Positions 51,944 through 64,000 of a DNA stretch of 64,000 bases are shown piece after piece. Under the pieces are notes generated by a model. The model was given only the letters and a program-made list of their open reading frames with translations. It was not told the DNA's origin and did no database searches. How positions within the stretch are numbered: position 1 is the first letter of the stretch; the number at the start of each line of letters is the position of its first letter. The DNA comes from Cardamine occulta (taxonomy: Eukaryota; Streptophyta; Magnoliopsida; Brassicales; Brassicaceae). The stretch lies in NCBI GenBank assembly GCA_028015245.1, contig CM051369.1:18214343-18278342 (forward strand), in the 5' to 3' direction. Position numbers and translations under genes: made by a program.

Positions 51944-54900
51944 GAACAAAAAACGTGGATCAACTCTATAGGTTCCTCTACCTATGATCTTTTATAAAAA
52001 AAAAGTCCTTTTCTCTATGATTTTTAGTTACATTTTATTTTAATGTGTGACCTTCTTGTTGTCAAGTCGATGAAGGTTAAACTGTGAATTCGGTATACTT
52101 TATATGTAAAGTTATATATAATGCAATAAACTAAGCTTATATATATATATATATTTGTTAAAAAATCAGTAATCCATCTTCCTTGGATGGAGTTTGAGAC
52201 TTTTTAATTAATACAAATGTTTGACCAAAAAAAATCAGTATATTTTCATGATCGAAATTGTAATTTAGCAATCTGTACTAGTGATGACATGATGATATCG
52301 AAATGTGAGTGGTGTTATTTAGTGGGGAAAAAAAGAATGGAGTTATTTCAGTCTTCATGATAATTCTTTTAAGACTACGTACATTAATGACTATTAGGTT
52401 GGGGAGATTAGTCATAGATTATATGCCTTTTATTAAAAGGTCGCATTACCTACAAATTGACCAATCACATCACTCGCATATATAATCGTGAAAAGAAAAT
52501 TTAGTTACGATCTAACTCTAAACATGTTAGTTACGATCCAATACATAACAACGGTAACGTCATTAGATTAGTGGCGGAAAAGAGCCTAGGTTCTAAAGCC
52601 CATTTAAACTAATGGGCCTCTCGATTATCCAATAATATAAGCCTTGTTGACTTCTTTATTCGTAAGTTTTCTTTTCTTTTTGGGGTCTGCTCCACCTCCA
52701 CCTCATGCGTAGTTCCATTTAAATAAACAAATGAACATTTGTGAGATTATTGTTAGTGAGGATTCAATGTATAAGAAATTGCACTTTTTCATTCAGAATT
52801 AGAAGCATTTTTAGATATTATTTGGAGTATTTTAAATTTTATTATTATAAGGATTTACATTATGGAGTTTAAGATAGATTGTTTTCGGATAGTTACTAAC
52901 TTACTATATGTTTTGAAAAACATATTGCTCTGAGATGATCGATATGTCATACGTTCTGAAGATTGGCATGTCTTCTTCAACTTTTTAGATGAGTTAAGAT
53001 ATAAATTTTTATTTTGCTTTATTTTTTATTTATCGTTCGGGTGAATTATATAGAACTGATTGTTTATTTCGGCTTCGGCAAGACCATGTTTGTTATTTCC
53101 TTTTTATAAAGTATTTATCTCCGGTTTGTTTTTTGTAATTTAAAAGTGTGGTTTAAAAAATGTGGTTCTTAAAATAACAAGTGTTTGCACTTTTAGGTCA
53201 AAGAAAATTAAATAATTTGTTTTAAAAAATAAAAAATAATAATTTGTTTATTTTAAATTGAAAAGATTAATTAAAACAAAGATAGTATCAATTTGTTCGC
53301 AACCAAATAGTTGTGACTTGAAGACTCATCCTCAAACTATACAAAACATGAATTAGAAAATTAGTTGAATAATTTCAGCAATTATCATCAATTGAATGTT
53401 TGTGTAAACGACTGAAACTAAGGTAAGAGTAAACTGAATAACCAAATATTGCATTGAATAAGATATAAATATGGGTGTAGCGCAGATATAAATACATCCC
53501 ACTGCATGCTTTGAGCATCTTTCTACAAACTGAATAGTTTGTCGAAAGGAAAAAAAGAATGTGAATGGAGGATCAAAAGGACAGAAGCATGTGAGGTTTG
53601 AGGGCGGGCCTTTGGATATCACATCGATCCCATGTATCAAAGGAACTCATCTTCACTTTCAATCATTTTCTCAAACCCATCTCTCCATTGTTAGATAAGC
53701 CAAAGCTTTCTTTTCGCTGTCTTGGTCCACGTGTTTTGTTCATTTTTGGTCCCTTTTTTTATTCTTCAACAGGAATTGTTTGTTATAAAATTATTGCCTT
53801 GTCATTCCACCATATAGGCATATATCATGACCCCCTAGTAATATATAATCCTCTTATGTTTCATTTATACAGTATATAGTTAGTTCTCCTCTTAGTTTTA
53901 GTCACACAACAAAATTTGTGCCACTGAAGTTGAACTACATTAGAACTCAAAAACGCCTTGATTTGAGTGACTATTTTAATGAAAATTAAATAAATAAAAG
54001 TCACATACCATGAGCCTTTTATAATTTTTATTAAGCTTTTAAATGGGCCCTAGGGCTCTCGCTCTCCACATTGGTCCATTAGTAACGAAGAACAAAAACA
54101 AAAGAAAAATAAAGTCATTGTAACAATCATACTAATTAGTGGGTGGGTCTTCTAAACATCGCACATTTACGAAAGAGCCAATAGTCATCAACAAAAAATG
54201 CCGATTGTTCACCTAAATAAAACCAATTTGACTTGTATAAAAGTTATATTATCATTGGTTTTAATTCGAATGTGGATTGATTTGCCAACAATGGGCCTTC
54301 ACCGATTTCAACTTCAAGCTCTCCATGATAATTACATGTCACCTAATTGAAAAGATGGTCCGATTTTTAGTTTGTACACTTTCAAAATCATGAGTTTATA
54401 ATGTTAATTCTAAGATCTCCTCCGGTCGAGATCAGTACAAGACGATTCCTAATTTATAGTAAATGATACTGTTTTTAATTGTCTGGCAGGTATAACCTAG
54501 CTAAAATGCAATGATAATAAATTTCTAGGTTAATTTTCGAGGATAAGAATAGTTCAACCCATTTTGCTCAAAAAAATAAAAAAAAAAATAATAATAATAA
54601 TTTAACACAGCCTTTTAATATGACATCATTCTAATCATATTTTTGACAATCTTACTATCTACTCTCTCTTTTTTTTTTTGTTAAAAGTTTATTATCTACT
54701 TTACATTGCAAATAACAATTCAGGGCCAAATCTACAGCTCCTATTTCAATAAAAGGGAGAAAATGTTAAGAAAATATTGATTTTGATTGGAAATTTCGTG
54801 GACCGAACATGATTTGGCAATTTCGCATGTTTAAATTGATCATAACTTTTTTGAGAAATGTGAATTTTGCTCGAGACTTTTCACAAAAGAATTTAGTTTT

Positions 54901-55360
54901 CTTTGTTTACTTGTTCAATGATTCCGCCTTTCATTCGTTTCCATGATATTGTTACCTAGCTGAGTCATTTATTAATTTATATAGAGAGATTCACAATACA
55001 TAAATATGTTGTGTTTAAACACGTAACATGAAAAATGCATTTACTCATGTGATTAACGATCCATTTGTATGATTTTTTTAAAAATCGATTTTAATAAATC
55101 GCATTACCCCGTGTATCAGGAATTAGACTATGGATCACGTGTGCCAATACATTTTAAGTATACAGTTCAGCAGTTCTGGAGATTCACAATAAGCTCTAGT
55201 TTAAAAAGTTGGAATAGAAAAATATAAAGCTCTTTTCGTTTCGGACAACAATAATAATTAAAACTACAGACTACTACAGTGGTCTTTTCCAACAAATTCG
55301 AGTGGCCACTTAGACGATGGCAAAAGCAGCCAATACATCATTTTTTTAATCACTAAACCC

Positions 55361-55428
55361 AAATCTTTTTTCCATGGCCATAGATTTACATTTATTTAAT
55401 TGTAGTTGCTTCCGCCTCTTCTTTTGAT
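55361..55428. repeat. Direct repeat, copy 1
   Basis: AAATCTTTTTT, then TCCATGGCCATAGATTTACA, then TTTAATTGTAGTTGCTTCC and CTCTTCTTTT. The second copy at 55925-55993 is the same with a few substitutions and small length differences in T runs. Confidence 0.8.
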
Positions 55429-55924
55429 TCTATAGATTTTAGAAATAAGTAAACAAAAACCATTAACCTAGACGATAAGAAAACATGATTCGTTATGTGG
55501 GCCGTTTTTTATACAAAAGAAATTGAGTACATGATTATACAGAGAGATTTCATGCCACATGTAATATTATTATTTTATCATAAATGGAATTAGATTCATC
55601 AAGAAGCCAAAAAAAATGGAATTAGATTCAAGCTCGACTATCTCCAAGTTAAATATCTGACCCATCCGGTTACTATATATCAATATCTTCATATTTCCAA
55701 CTGAATTAGTATCTTATTATTGGTCGTCGTGATTGGAGGTACAGTATGATTCTATAAATTATGTTAAAAATTACATTTTAGACGATTTTCACAAGGTTTA
55801 CCGTCATTTCCTCAAACTTATAATTAAATGTAAAAATATTATGTTCTACAATCTTTGTAATCGCACATTTAAGCTTCGATCAGAGGTTTACTACAATCAC
55901 ACTTTTAAGCTTCGATCAGAAAAC

Positions 55925-55993
55925 CAAATCTTTTTTTTTTTCCATGGCCATAGATTTACATTTTTAATTGTAGTTGCTTCCTACTCTTCTTTT
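55925..55993. repeat. Direct repeat, copy 2
   Basis: Second copy of the unit at 55361-55428, about 565 bp downstream. It is preceded by a short local duplication, TTTAAGCTTCGATCAGA at about 55868 and 55903. Confidence 0.8.
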
Positions 55994-56556
55994 AATCACA
56001 CATGTATTGGAACTTGTATTTGATTTCTAGACTGATAAAAAGTTGCATACTTTTAACAAAGAGGCCTCGTTTACAAATGATCTCATGTACAAGATCGAAG
56101 AATGGTCAATATATATATAAAAAAGTACATATATATATATGTATAGTGTTATATATATGCTTGATCATATGCTTCTTTCCTTTGCATTGTGATCCTAATT
56201 AAATACAATATCATTCTCCAAATTAAATACAAATCTAGTTTCGATCCTATAATTTAAAATCAGCATAAGAGTTATAAATACATTTCATTTATGAACCATT
56301 TCGAAATCCAACAGCTATATATTTACAAAATAAACTATATATTGTTTACATCACAAACAGAACTATATAATATGTCAAACAAACAAAACAAGCCATTTTA
56401 ATTATAGATATACATATAGATCGGTCGGTATGTGAACTGTTGATATACACATCAATAATCATATACAAATTTCCTCTAATAAACTCATCTTTAAAAATCA
56501 ATCGATAAATCCAAATCATATGAAGAAGAAAAGAAAAAGGTAAATTCTTGGAAAAA

Positions 56557-56862
56557 TCAAGCGTTAGGTGGAGAATACTCACAAACAACCTCCGTATCTA
56601 CTTCCTTCCGGTGAAAATTCCGGTGACAACCACAAGCAGCGCATCTCAAAGCATCGACGGTTCCTTCATCGCCGGCGGCCATAAACTCACGGCAACCGTC
56701 GACGGCGTAACCTCCGATGTTAGCAGCGTGATTCTTCTGGCACTCCACGTATCGAATGTTACTGATCGCGGAGGAAGAAGAAGACGAAGTAGTAGTCCAA
56801 GAAGACGATGTGTTGGAGTTTCTTGATCTCTGCTTGATTACCATCTGTCTCTTCTTCATCAT
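56557..56862 (-). CDS. MIF1: Mini zinc finger protein MIF1
   Basis: Intronless 101-aa ORF on the minus strand. After a basic, Ser/Thr-rich N-terminus (MMKKRQMVIKQRSRNSNTSS) comes the ZF-HD dimerisation domain (about 37-92): YVECQKNHAANIGGYAVDGC, REFMAAG, then CAACGCHRNFHRKE. It ends CEYSPPNA with no homeodomain. MIF proteins heterodimerise with zinc-finger homeodomain factors and block their DNA binding and nuclear entry; MIF1 overexpression in A. thaliana alters responses to gibberellin, auxin, brassinosteroid and ABA. All zinc ligands are present. Synteny fits At1g74660. The gene has long AT-rich flanks. Confidence 0.93.
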   Translation of the reverse strand: MMKKRQMVIKQRSRNSNTSSSWTTTSSSSSSAISNIRYVECQKNHAANIGGYAVDGCREFMAAGDEGTVDALRCAACGCHRNFHRKEVDTEVVCEYSPPNA

Positions 56863-59800
56863 GAACTGTGAAACCCTAGCTGGCTAGTTTTATCGATTTA
56901 TTATTATCCGTGGAATTGAAAATGGCTCTTTGGTCATACGAAAGACTCTTTATGAAAACGAAGTGAAGACTAGATGGTCTGTCCTTATAAATCCCATTTG
57001 TGCCCCTTTTATAAGTAACTTATTAGGCCTTTTAATAATCTCACACTTGATGGAATTTCACCTATGGTATCGACATAGTGGCTTAAAATATGGGCCTACT
57101 TCACTACTTTGTACAACAACATAATTGATCTTTTTTCCGTCTTCCTATAAATAGTGTTTTTTTTTAATTATATTGTGTAAACGACTAGTTTATATATATA
57201 TATATATACGGTAATATATGTATATACATTCACATTAATTTAATAATTATATTGTCGAGTTGAAATCGTTGTTTTAATGTTTGCTTATGAAATTCTGTTT
57301 TGGAAAATGCAGACTTTGAAGAAGAAATAATTAAGGAGGCACGAGACTACGAGTTCAGTTAACTATAATGTATAGCTTATATATCTCGCCGTAAATCATT
57401 TTGTAAACCATTAGATCTTGAAATCAACAAGTAATGAACTTGAGAAATTATAAAAAATCTTTAACCCTAGATACATGTCCCTTTTACACAAAAATAAAAC
57501 ATACATATTAGGTTAAGCTTGTTCTTCAAGAACGCCGCCCTTTTACTTAAGATTATATATGAACCAATGACATTTCACAATTTTGTTCATCGTTGTTCAC
57601 GTAAAACTGTAATTTCCTTTTTAAATTGGAGTCCCTCTCAAGCCTATAGGATAGTATCTTTAAAAGCTAATTTTGTGATTAGTGTCTCTCAAATCTTCTT
57701 CTCATATTAGGTTTTTTTCAAACCCTCTAGTTGATCTTTCGGAGGTTCTTTTGAATTCGAGCCACGCAAAAAAAGTCATGTGTGAATAAATATCTATATA
57801 CATTAGACAATCAAACCAGTTGAAATAGTTGATTACTATACACTATTGTATATTTTAGTGAAGATATATTTTAATATGAAATAAATGAACATGTATATGG
57901 TGAAATCTACAGTATAATTATTTTAAAAATGGATGATTTTGTCTCTCTGTCGATCAAACGATATTCAGTCTCTTCCAATTATTTCACGTATTGTCATGTT
58001 CAAGCGCGACATAAGGGTATAGAAATTTATTATGGTCTTCGTTGTCCCTGACTCCCAGTAATAGAATACGGATGACATAGTGAAATAACAAACTCGTGTT
58101 TAAAGTCCAATCATCATAGTAGAATCTCTATAACTTTGAGACCAAAGATAAAAAAAAAAAAAAAAAAAAAAAAATCTATGGAGTTCATCTAAACGCCACA
58201 CAATAAAAGACGAGTTGGAAATAAAAACAAAGAAATGGAGAAGATCAGTAGCCAGCCTTATTTTACCGTCGAGATCATGTGCATTGCATTATACAGATAA
58301 TTAATTTGCATAGAATAGAATAATAAATTATTTGAGTGAATAAATTAAATGCGAATCCGACTCAGTCCAACGGACCTGCTAGCTCCCACAAGCAAGAGAC
58401 AATGACAGGTTTATATTGGAATGCAATCGCATTTCTAATCACTTTTTTATTATTCCAAACTTCCTATATACATTTATATATTTTTTTTGATAAAGAACAT
58501 TTATATTATTTATAGTTGTAATTAAAAAAAAAAATTCTACTAAATTTGTGTCATACACGATAATTTGATTATTTATGGAGTATGTTTCTTTCACTTTGAT
58601 ATCTCTTAATTATCACTCGTACGTATGCCAGATTGAATTTTGCAAGAAAATATAGAAAATGACTATTTAATCCAAAATTAACTAAACAAGGAGCTTCGAT
58701 TTTGCAAGACAAATAAATGAAAAAGAAAAAAAAATTAAAGAAGAGATTTGGTGTTGAGGACATTTTTCAAAAGACAAAAAAAGTAAAACAAATGAATTGA
58801 CAGGATTAGTAAAGTTTTCTAATTGTATTTTAATACTGACTAATTAGGAGTTTCGACTAATTAGTGAAATTGATTTCTTTAGTTCTTTTACACGTGAACC
58901 AACAATGCATGGTCCCACTTGATACACAAAAGTCCATGTGACTTTTATTCTTCTCGCTCGTACTAATAAGAAATAAGTTTCAATCAGTATGTAACCAAAA
59001 AAAAAAATTCTAATAGCATGTATAAATCTCTCACACACACACATGTATATACCAAGAGGTCCAAGATATATTGTTTAGTAGTCTGTATTAATGTTATTTT
59101 TATCTTATCACTCGATTTAAAATTTACATATATAGTAAATAATGTTGGTATATATATATATATATACGGTTTCAAATAAATAGAGTTGGAGTATGTAATT
59201 CTCTATTTAGGTCGTCAATATATGTACACTATCTAAAAAAATTGAAAGCTTCTTATTTTATAACAAAAATAGCTCAATGCATGACTACAAAACTTTTTTG
59301 ACGACGATAAGTTTTATAATGCGGAAAAAAAATATTGGATTTCTTACTGTAACTGATGATCGAAAATATAGATTCGAATAGTTATACTAAAGAATGTGTA
59401 ATGTGTTTTCTGCTATATAAATAACAGAATAAAATAATAATTAATGACGAATTAGAATGGTACCGTAGTTTAAGTAAACTACACATGATATTACAGAAAA
59501 TGTATTTAATTTACACATATTTAAAAGTTTATATTATTAATGAAAGCTGGTTTGGTTATGTTGATAGTACAACAAGGGATCCCCCTCGGTAACATCGATT
59601 TGAACTTATCAATATTTTGATGCTATATTGATGGGTCATGGAAAAGCTGATAATACCACAAGCATTGTGGATTGGATGCAGACAATGAAACTTATTTACT
59701 TAGTCTTCCAGGTATTTTTTGAAAGATTCCAGTCATCCATCTAGCTAGAGGTATATGTTAGTTTGATTTGGACACTGAGTACTATAGAAAGACACTGTGG

Positions 59801-60990
59801 ATTCTATTTCCAGCTATCACAAATTTCGTGGATCTGGATGATATTGTCTCAAAATCTATGGAATGACTAGCTTTTCATGAAAACGAATTCTGTGAATTTC
59901 AAAATATTACATGACTCTTTTTAAAATTCACAAAATATTACATGACTATGGAATGCATTCAGTAGTACGAATTCACAAAAGATAAATTTTATAGGAAAAA
60001 CACGAATTCTGGTATGGATCAGCTTGTTGCAAAAAAAATCTGTTTTGTACATTATTGGTCATTTAGTTGCGGGTTCAAAAGCCACTTTAACATTTTATGA
60101 GAAGTTTTTTTTGATAATTGGTTTAACATTTTATGAGAAGTTACATAAGTCTTCAAGCTTGCTGAGCTCTACTGCAAAAGTTAAGCCATTTTTCGGTTTT
60201 GACACTATTTGTACTAAATCCTAAGAATCAGTAACAAAATAGATGTAGAAACACTGAAACAGTAGTTAGCAAATAAATACACTGAAACAGTAATGTTTTA
60301 AAAACATTTCAAGGTCATCTCCAGGCAAAAATACAAATACTATATTTAGAAAAAGTGTCATAATTGCAGATTATGTTATAGTAAAACATAGATAAGGTAT
60401 CAAAAGCCGAAAATCACGCAAGAATGTCACGAAGTTGATTTGCCAAATGAATTAAAAAAAAAAAGTAAGTGAGTTCTTAATAGATCTTTGACGACGACTT
60501 TGGTTTTATTTCTTCGCTTCTCGGTTACTAGTCAGGATCATCATACTGTAGAGTTAATTTCATTATTATATAATTGGAATTAAGTCTGCTTTTATATTTT
60601 AAAAAGAACGGAGTAACATATATGATATTAAGAATAAAGAGAGAGAAAAAGATTGGAGATTATGTTGAAAAGACTCTTTGTTTCTCACCAACCGTGCCCT
60701 GCACGTGAAGTTCATTATCAAACAAACCCCTAAAAATCGACTAATTTTATGATTTATATATATTAGTCAAAAATATGTTGTCTTTTCCTCATAAGTTTTT
60801 GATTAACATCAGACTGAGAATTATAATTTATTTATATTCTCATTCTAAATATTATGATGCTATCTATTTATTTATTTATTTAAAACTACCTGCATCAATG
60901 AAAAATCAGGAAACTACAGACGACCTACGAGAAAGGGCACACAATGACTATTAAACAATTATCCACGCTTACTTAATAAACTGATTAATA
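56863..60990. other. AT-rich intergenic region MIF1-GASA6, first part
   Basis: No intact gene is seen. (TA)n tracts lie near 57191 and 59151 and a 24-A run at about 58150. A short direct repeat TTTAACATTTTATGAGAAGTT occurs at about 60086 and 60122. A possible LINE RNase H scrap is listed separately at 59610-59720. Confidence 0.45.
59610..59720 (+). pseudogene. Possible fragment of a LINE RNase H-like domain
   Basis: The plus strand reads CYIDGSWKS, two adjacent stops, then CGLDADNETYLLSL. The VDGSW-like motif followed by a Gly-Trp or Gly-Leu block is characteristic of the RNase H-like segment of plant non-LTR retrotransposons. It is short and decayed; I would not rely on it without a search. 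Confidence 0.35.
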
Positions 60991-61226
60991 CTCCTTCTGT
61001 TTCTAATTAATCCAAGTTTCAGAAAACAAATTATTTCAAAAAGTTGTATTTTTCTATTTTTAATACATAATTAGCTTATTTCTTGTTATGTCCTTATTTA
61101 CTATCACAATTATTCTTTTTCTTTCATCACAATTAACTAATGAAACAAAGCTAACATAGTCATTTCAAAAAAATTCTTAATATTTGTCAAAGATATAAAA
61201 ATTGGATTAATTAGAAACAGATGGAG
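60991..61226. mobile_element. Stowaway-type MITE (Tc1/mariner)
   Basis: A 236-bp element. The left terminus CTCCTTCTGTTTCTAATTAA and the right terminus, read in reverse complement, CTCCATCTGTTTCTAATTAA differ at one base and pair over about 25 bp. Flanking TA dinucleotides at 60989-60990 and 61227-61228 are the expected target duplication. The termini resemble the Stowaway consensus CTCCCTCCGTTTC. No ORF. Confidence 0.88.
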
Positions 61227-63320
61227 TATTTGCTAGTATTTGGGAAAAAATTCTACTTTTTCCAGCGTCGACTAGTTTGTCTATCACTTGCTTCGGTACC
61301 TTTTGGTTTATCAAAAATAAATTAATTAGTTCGGAAAAAGTTATCTTAATGTGAATAAAACATGACAAATCGCAAACGCCAAAACTAACCAAAACGATAA
61401 GTTTTGTTTTTGTTTTCCATGTCTTTGGGCCTTGGCTTTCACTGTTTGGCCATACGGACATCTTAAAAGCGGGTTTTGGGCTTAATGTTCTCTCTTTTGA
61501 ATTCTTTCAGCCTTCTTCATAATTGTATCTATAAAGTTATTCGGATCACTTAGGCTTGGGCCTTGTCCATTCATTACATCTTAACAAGTGAGAACTTTTT
61601 GGTAATAAATCAAGTAAGATTTTTAAAATCTTTCAATTTTTAAACAAACATAGCCTACAAATAGTAAACAAAGAAAGGACATTAAAAATCGTACTAAAAA
61701 AAACAAATTTATTTAATCCATTTAAATTTTCGTGATATTAAGGAATCAATCAAAAAAAAAATTACTAGTAGTAGGACATGCACAAATGAAAGATTAAATG
61801 TTGTGAATGTTTGTGGTGAAATAAATAATATGCTAAATGTAGGAAATAAACATGTTTAGTACAAAACTAATATTGGAATAATAAATAAAACTAATAAATT
61901 TACCGAAAATAAATAAAAGTAATAGAATTTTCATTTTAAAAAATATTTTGAATGAATGTAATAGGTATTTTCAAGAGCTAGATCGACAAAATTAATAATA
62001 TATTACGTCTCCAAACCAAATTGCTCACTATATAAAAAAAATGCAAATATGGAAAAAGTCGTTGTGTTCATTGAAAGTATCTATTCTCCTCTCCCATGTG
62101 AGTGCACATGGAATCATGCATGCAAGAAAACTGCCTCTACCCTTTTGTCTTTCTCTCAATTCTCCAATAAATTTCCACCTTAAAATTGCATGATTTCTAT
62201 ATCCAACTCCGAGATCTAGACACGAGGCTCATGGTCTACATCAAACGGCTCTCCTTGATCACCTTGCTAATAGATAAGAGGAAAAGTGGCATGAATCCAC
62301 GCCGAGATTCCTCTTATCGGTCCCTTGTTGGTTGGTCCCAATCACTTGCAATGGATATGTAACTGTTCCTCCATGTTACTCCCTCTCTCGCTTACCATTA
62401 TACCTTTCATTTTCTTCAATTTGGGATGTCCACGAATGCGACTCCTTTGGCCTAATTGCATCAGTTTTTTTTTGTTAAACAATAATTGTATCAACTTGTT
62501 CACTTTCTTTCTTGTTCTCTTCACTGTTACGAATAAGATCATGAAATTATTGGCCCGATCATTAATTTTTATAACCAAAGAGATATAATTTTTATGGCTC
62601 ATACATTTTTTTTAACTAAAAACAAAACCTTACAAATAAGTTTTGCCACTAACTTTTCTTTTTCACTGTCGTAATTCAAACTTATATATTTTTTTACATC
62701 ATTTGATCGACAATATATGATCTATAGCCTAATTTATACTACACAAAAGATAAAACATGATTTACTACAATCGAATTCCAGTGGAAGTATTGCAAATGCG
62801 AACCGTTAATTATTTGACTAAAGGTATGTCCTATGTTAGATATATTGTTTTGCAACAAAGCTTCAAATTTACCCATAATATATATAATAGATAAGTACCA
62901 GTATAAAGTTGAAAAATTGAAACTACTTTTTCGCATGTAGACAAGGTTCAATCGTATACTTAACGAGCGAAAAAGTAGCTGATATATAGTTTGAAAAAAG
63001 AATAACTACTTTTTCGCTCGCGATTGTGTTTTGCGTTTGCTTGTACATTTTCTATAAATAATATACTTTTAACTGATAGACGAACTATGGTTTTTTTTTT
63101 CTCTCGAAAACGAATTATGATTTAAACATTACTAAAGTGGTAGGATATTATATAAAGGAATACATGGACCGTTATTAACTTACTATACATGGAGTAAGAA
63201 AGCTTACACACGCACCTTCTATAAATAGCTGACACAAGTGGTTGTCACACACTCATTAAATTCTCAAACTAAGAACTAAGAGCTTCACTACACATCCTTT
63301 CTAACTCCCAAGAATCAGCC
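61227..63320. promoter_or_regulatory. GASA6 upstream region
   Basis: No gene is seen in these 2.1 kb. TATAAATA at 63220-63227 lies about 100 bp before the GASA6 ATG and is the likely TATA box. A 15-bp perfect inverted repeat at 62964-63020 lies about 300-360 bp upstream of the start codon and is listed separately. Confidence 0.6.
62964..63020. repeat. Perfect 15-bp inverted repeat upstream of GASA6
   Basis: CGAGCGAAAAAGTAG at 62964-62978 is the exact reverse complement of CTACTTTTTCGCTCG at 63006-63020, with a 27-bp spacer. A third, partial copy (CTACTTTTTCGCATG) lies at about 62923-62937. It could form a hairpin or present paired protein-binding sites. Confidence 0.85.
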
Positions 63321-63816
63321 ATGGCCAAACTCATAACTTCTCTTCTCTTTCTCACCATTTTCTTCTCTTTCATCTTTCTCACTATGTCAGAAGAAGCAGA
63401 ATATCATCCAGAACGTGTAAGTTTGATAATCTTTATTTGAATTTTGTTTCCCTTTCCCTTTCGAATACTACGAAAAAACCCCTTAAATCCTCGTTTCGTT
63501 TTGTTTTGAAAACAGTATGGACCCAGAAGTCTGAAACCATACCGTAAGTATAACATTTTCTTCTTCTTTTTTAGAATCTCATTTTAATTATTTATAAAAA
63601 GGGGCAAATTAAAACTTGAATTTAACGATTACAGAATGTGGAGGGGAATGCACGAGAAGGTGCAGCAATACGAAGTATCATAAGCCCTGCATGTTCTTCT
63701 GCCAAAAGTGTTGTGCTACATGTCTTTGTGTCCCTCCAGGCACTTACGGCAACAAACAAGTGTGCCCTTGTTACAACAATTGGAAGACTCAACAAGGTGG
63801 ACCAAAATGTCCATAA
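63321..63816 (+). CDS. GASA6: Gibberellin-regulated cysteine-rich peptide GASA6
   Basis: Three exons, 63321-63416, 63516-63543 and 63635-63816, join in frame to 101 aa. The N-terminus MAKLITSLLFLTIFFSFIFL is a secretory signal peptide, probably cut near residue 22-25. A short variable segment (EEAEYHPERYGPRSLKPY) leads to the C-terminal GASA domain of about 60 residues. The domain has all twelve cysteines in the usual spacing, including CQKCCATCLC and the end GGPKCP, forming six disulfides. In A. thaliana GASA6 (At1g74670) acts in the cell wall, integrates GA, ABA and glucose signals and promotes elongation at germination. No lesion is seen. Confidence 0.95.
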
Positions 63817-64000
63817 GGAAAAACAAAAAGAGAGAACCACATTTATAAGTATTTTCTTAAACTAATTCTAGTATGTTTTTGTTATAAACTTATAATGATG
63901 ATTAATATTTTAGTGTTATTGGCTTGTAATATTTATCTTCAGTGTTCAGTATCATACTTTCCTATTATATATTCTATGTTTCTTTCATGTTTTGTTGTTG
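63817..64000. other. GASA6 3' flank
   Basis: 184 bp to the window end, expected to hold the GASA6 3' UTR. No other feature is seen. Confidence 0.5.

Larger units (their letters stand above)
51944..56556. other. Intergenic region MYB31-MIF1
   Basis: 4.6 kb of AT-rich DNA with no gene seen. It contains (TA)n at about 52139-52155 and a pair of direct repeats at 55361-55428 and 55925-55993. Many short open frames have low-complexity translations. Confidence 0.45.

Noticed and set aside
53353..53879. Overlapping short frames on both strands between MYB31 and MIF1
   Set aside because: Low-complexity hydrophobic translations without motifs, typical of AT-rich intergenic DNA.
56548..56826. Plus-strand frame covering MIF1 in antisense
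   Set aside because: A shadow of the conserved MIF1 coding sequence on the opposite strand.
1..64000. CRISPR array, prokaryotic operon or plasmid features
   Set aside because: Spliced genes, plant protein families and plant transposons throughout; no regular spaced repeats.

Overview
The window is nuclear DNA of a flowering plant, almost certainly a member of the genus Arabidopsis. It shows AT-rich intergenic DNA, GT-AG introns, intronless PPR genes and a gene order that I recognise from the lower arm of A. thaliana chromosome 1 (about At1g74520 to At1g74670): HVA22A, an unknown membrane protein, CYP98A8, CYP98A9, NRP1, tRNA-Leu, a PPR gene, GSTU10, OTP87, a tRNA-Leu, a RING gene, a DYW-type PPR gene, an alpha/beta-hydrolase, MYB31, MIF1 and GASA6. 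Compared from memory with the A. thaliana proteins, the long ORFs differ at several percent of positions. I therefore favour a close relative (A. lyrata, A. halleri or similar) over an A. thaliana accession; this rests on recall, not on an alignment.

Layout. 1-11.7 kb is collinear with A. thaliana: HVA22A (partial), the unknown membrane protein, the intronless CYP98A8/CYP98A9 pair of pollen phenolamide biosynthesis, the histone chaperone NRP1 and tRNA-Leu(AAG). NRP1 and the tRNA are separated by a perfect 233-bp tandem duplication. 12-14.3 kb is a P-class PPR gene.

14.2-36.3 kb is rearranged and is the most interesting part. GSTU10 with its flanks has been duplicated in tandem, and both copies are broken. 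A block of about 18 kb appears to sit between the body of the first copy and its displaced upstream region. The block carries a complete 30-exon gene for the DNA polymerase alpha catalytic subunit (POLA/ICU2, on chromosome 5 in A. thaliana) and a relic of the last exon of its A. thaliana neighbour ALCATRAZ. Exon 14 of this POLA copy is split by a 3.85-kb Ty1/copia element with two 523-bp LTRs. The element has itself lost most of its reverse transcriptase and RNase H. Apart from the insertion, every POLA exon joins in frame.

36.5-44.7 kb returns to collinearity: OTP87 (organelle RNA editing), a truncated tRNA-Leu relic, a RING-H2 gene with two frameshifts, a DYW PPR gene and a plastid-type alpha/beta-hydrolase-fold gene that lacks the usual nucleophile serine. 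44.7-64 kb is gene-poor, AT-rich and contains small DNA transposons (a Stowaway MITE and another MITE-like element). Its genes are MYB31 (R2R3-MYB), MIF1 (mini zinc finger) and GASA6 (a cysteine-rich secreted peptide).

Apart from the two CYP98A genes, which act in one pathway, the neighbours have no evident shared function. This is ordinary plant gene order with one complex local rearrangement.
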